A stretch of 44,466 bases of DNA from Holdemania sp. Marseille-P2844. Lineage in GTDB: Bacteria; Bacillota_I; Bacilli_A; Erysipelotrichales; Erysipelotrichaceae. Shown here in pieces: positions 42,952 to 44,466 of the stretch. The position numbers and the translations under genes were made by a program. The DNA is taken from contig NZ_LT635453.1 of the NCBI RefSeq assembly GCF_900120005.1, positions 408,264 through 452,729 on the forward strand. The letters run 5' to 3'. Numbering within the stretch: the first letter of the stretch is position 1; each line of letters starts with the position of its first letter. A model generated the notes under the pieces. It did no database searches, had not been told where the DNA came from, and worked only from the letters and a program-made list of their open reading frames with translations.

Positions 42952-43911
42952 ATGCAAAAATTTGAACGCGCAAAGTTTGAAGTCAAAGAATATGTTGAAT
43001 CTGACCATTATGGAAAATTCGTTGTAGAACCTCTTGAAAGAGGCTTCGGCACTACCCTTGGTAATGCCCTCAGACGTGTTTTACTCTCCTCTTTACCGGG
43101 AGCTGCGGTTTACTCGATTAAGGTCGAAGGTGTTTACCACGAGTTTACATCCATTCCTGGCGTTGAAGAAGACGTCACGATGATGATTCTGAACATCAAG
43201 AATCTGATCATGAAGATTGATGACGATGAATCCTATACCTTAAGAATTGCCGCAAAAGGCCCAATGACCGTGACCGCGGGCGATATTATCTGCCCGACGG
43301 GTGTGGAAGTATTGAACAAAGATCTGGAAATCGCGCACCTGGAAGAAGGCGCCACGCTGGAAATGGAACTGAAGGCCCGCAACGGTCGCGGCTACATCAG
43401 CGCTGATGGCAACAAAGCCTTGTACCAGGGATCTTCTCAGGGGATTGGAACGGTGTATACCGATTCCATCTATACCCCGATCGACCGTATTTCGTATAAT
43501 GTGGAACCGACTCGTGTCGGCCAGGATGCGAAATACGACCGCCTGATTTTTGAAATCTGGACTAACGGTTCGATCACGCCGCAGATGTCGCTGGCGCTGG
43601 GCTCCAAGATTCTGATCGATCATCTCGATCTCTTGACCCATGTCAACGAATCCGTCGCGGATATGGAATCCGTCATGAAGGATGTCAACGGCGAATCGCC
43701 GAAGAACATGCAGTCCATGGCGATCGAAGATCTGGATCTGTCTGTCCGTTCTTACAACTGTTTGAAACGGGCCGGTATCCAGACGGTCGAAGAACTGACT
43801 CAGCGTTCTGAAGAAGAAATGATGAGAGTCCGGAATCTGGGTAAAAAATCGTTAAAAGAAGTCAAAGACAAGATTTACGAATTGGGTCTGAGCTTCAAAT
43901 CATACGACTAA
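42952..43911 (+). CDS. rpoA: RNA polymerase alpha subunit
   Basis: 319 residues. N-terminal domain with ERGFGTTLGNALRRVLLSSLPG for assembly with beta/beta'; C-terminal domain with LDLSVRSYNCLKRAGIQTVEELTQRSEEEMMRVRNLGKKSLKEVKDKI, which binds UP elements and activators. AGGAGGG (42937-42943) supports ATG 42952; ATG 42946 is too close to it. Located between rpsK and rplQ as usual. Confidence 0.98.
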   Translation: MQKFERAKFEVKEYVESDHYGKFVVEPLERGFGTTLGNALRRVLLSSLPGAAVYSIKVEGVYHEFTSIPGVEEDVTMMILNIKNLIMKIDDDESYTLRIAAKGPMTVTAGDIICPTGVEVLNKDLEIAHLEEGATLEMELKARNGRGYISADGNKALYQGSSQGIGTVYTDSIYTPIDRISYNVEPTRVGQDAKYDRLIFEIWTNGSITPQMSLALGSKILIDHLDLLTHVNESVADMESVMKDVNGESPKNMQSMAIEDLDLSVRSYNCLKRAGIQTVEELTQRSEEEMMRVRNLGKKSLKEVKDKIYELGLSFKSYD

Positions 43912-43935
43912 TCGCAAGTAAAGGAGGAACCCCCT

Positions 43936-44298
43936 ATGTGGAATCGTAAATTAGGACGCACTGCTGACCACCGGAAAGCGATGCTTCGCAATATGGCTAC
44001 CAGCCTGATCCTGAACGGCAAAATTGAAACAACTGAAATGAAGGCGAAAGAACTGCGCTCTGTTGTCGACGAACTGATCACGTTGGCCAAGCGCGGAGAT
44101 CTGCATGCCCGCCGTCAGGCTGCTGCTTATGTCCGCAATGTCGTTGCGGATGAAAAGACAGGCGAAACGGTACTGAAGAAGCTGTTTGACGAAATCGGTC
44201 CGAAATATGCCGACCGCAACGGCGGATATACCCGCGTCTTAAAGACCGGCTTCCGTCGCGGCGACAGCGCACCGATGGCGATCATCGAACTGGTTTAA
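43936..44298 (+). CDS. rplQ: 50S ribosomal protein L17
   Basis: 120 residues: [25 protein letters not shown]..., and [25 protein letters not shown]. First two residues MW differ from the more common MA/MS but AAGGAGG places the start well. Last gene of the superoperon. Confidence 0.98.
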   Translation: MWNRKLGRTADHRKAMLRNMATSLILNGKIETTEMKAKELRSVVDELITLAKRGDLHARRQAAAYVRNVVADEKTGETVLKKLFDEIGPKYADRNGGYTRVLKTGFRRGDSAPMAIIELV

Positions 44299-44308
44299 TT
44301 ATCCAATG

Positions 44309-44338
44309 AAAAGCATGGCTTTGGCTGTGCTTTTTTTT
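44309..44338 (+). terminator. Terminator of the ribosomal superoperon
   Basis: AAAAGCATGGC-TTTG-GCTGTGC(TTTT) with two G-U pairs, followed by eight T. The group II intron begins two bases after the T-run. Confidence 0.88.
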
Positions 44339-44339
44339 C

Positions 44340-44466
44340 GTGTGCCGGGCATGGCATACATCTAGTTGGTGAAAATCCAACCACGGGTATTTACCGCCAA
44401 GTGTAGTGAACCACAAGTCGTTAGCAGTGATGTTAAGGGTGAAGGAAGTGGTGTAGCAAAATCTTC
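44340..44466 (+). mobile_element. Group IIC intron, 5' end (continues past the window)
   Basis: Starts GTGTGCCGGGCATGGC, matching the GUGYG 5' splice-site rule and very like the start of the Oceanobacillus group IIC intron (GTGTGCCCGGCATGGG, recalled). The following pattern of GGTGAAAATCC, then TTAAGGGTGAAGGAAG is also as in that intron's domain I. Insertion directly after a transcription terminator is the known target preference of class C. The reverse-transcriptase ORF and 3' end lie outside the window. Confidence 0.78.

Overview
The window reads as chromosome of a low-copy-repeat, mid-GC Firmicute. The zinc-type S14 and L36, a Firmicutes-type S10/spc/alpha ribosomal locus (secY-adk-map-infA-rpmJ), AGGAGG ribosome-binding sites, a YesM/YesN sensor pair and secreted lipoprotein flavin reductases all fit. 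A missing L30 gene and the general gene set point to the Erysipelotrichia (gut genera such as Holdemania), but that placement is inference, not something a single base shows.

Layout. 1-330 is the right end of an IS200/IS605 element with a partial tnpA. 450-4689 is a tightly coupled histidine kinase / AraC-type response regulator / FMN+FAD lipoprotein reductase whose active-site residues match urocanate reductase. 4769-7684 is a four-gene ATGA-coupled operon (ArsC/Spx-like, YaaA, EamA transporter, HD hydrolase). 7711-11131 is an iron island: a repressor-controlled promoter that seems to make a structured C-rich small RNA, then feoA-feoB, a tiny Cys/His ORF and a DtxR-family repressor. 11406-14093 is a second lipoprotein flavoprotein, on the minus strand, facing a divergent MerR-type regulator. 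14471-18949 is the str operon (rpsL-rpsG-fusA-tuf). 18997-23485 holds an AraC regulator, a Tat translocase operon (tatB-like, tatA, tatC), a DUF975 membrane protein and a HAD phosphatase. 23660-27021 is a second iron-uptake operon (feoA-feoA-feoB plus two Cys-rich membrane miniproteins). 27060-29545 has a MerR/MFS divergent pair and an alpha/beta hydrolase. 29865-44298 is one long ribosomal superoperon from rpsJ to rplQ, closed by a terminator into whose downstream edge a group IIC intron appears to be inserted (44340 to window end).

How the parts work together. Both feo loci carry copies of the palindrome TTAG-N6-CTAA in or just after their promoters, and the DtxR-like protein next to the first locus has the Cys102/Glu105/His106 iron site of DtxR; I infer one iron regulon. 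The most novel candidate is the ~230-nt, hairpin-rich, C-rich transcript predicted between the first operator-controlled promoter and feoA, which ends in its own terminator and has its own separate downstream feoAB promoter: it has the layout expected of an iron-sparing regulatory RNA. The two lipoprotein flavin reductases, each with a dedicated one- or two-component regulator, suggest inducible extracellular anaerobic respiration of different small molecules. All functional statements rest on reading of motifs and context; no searches were run.
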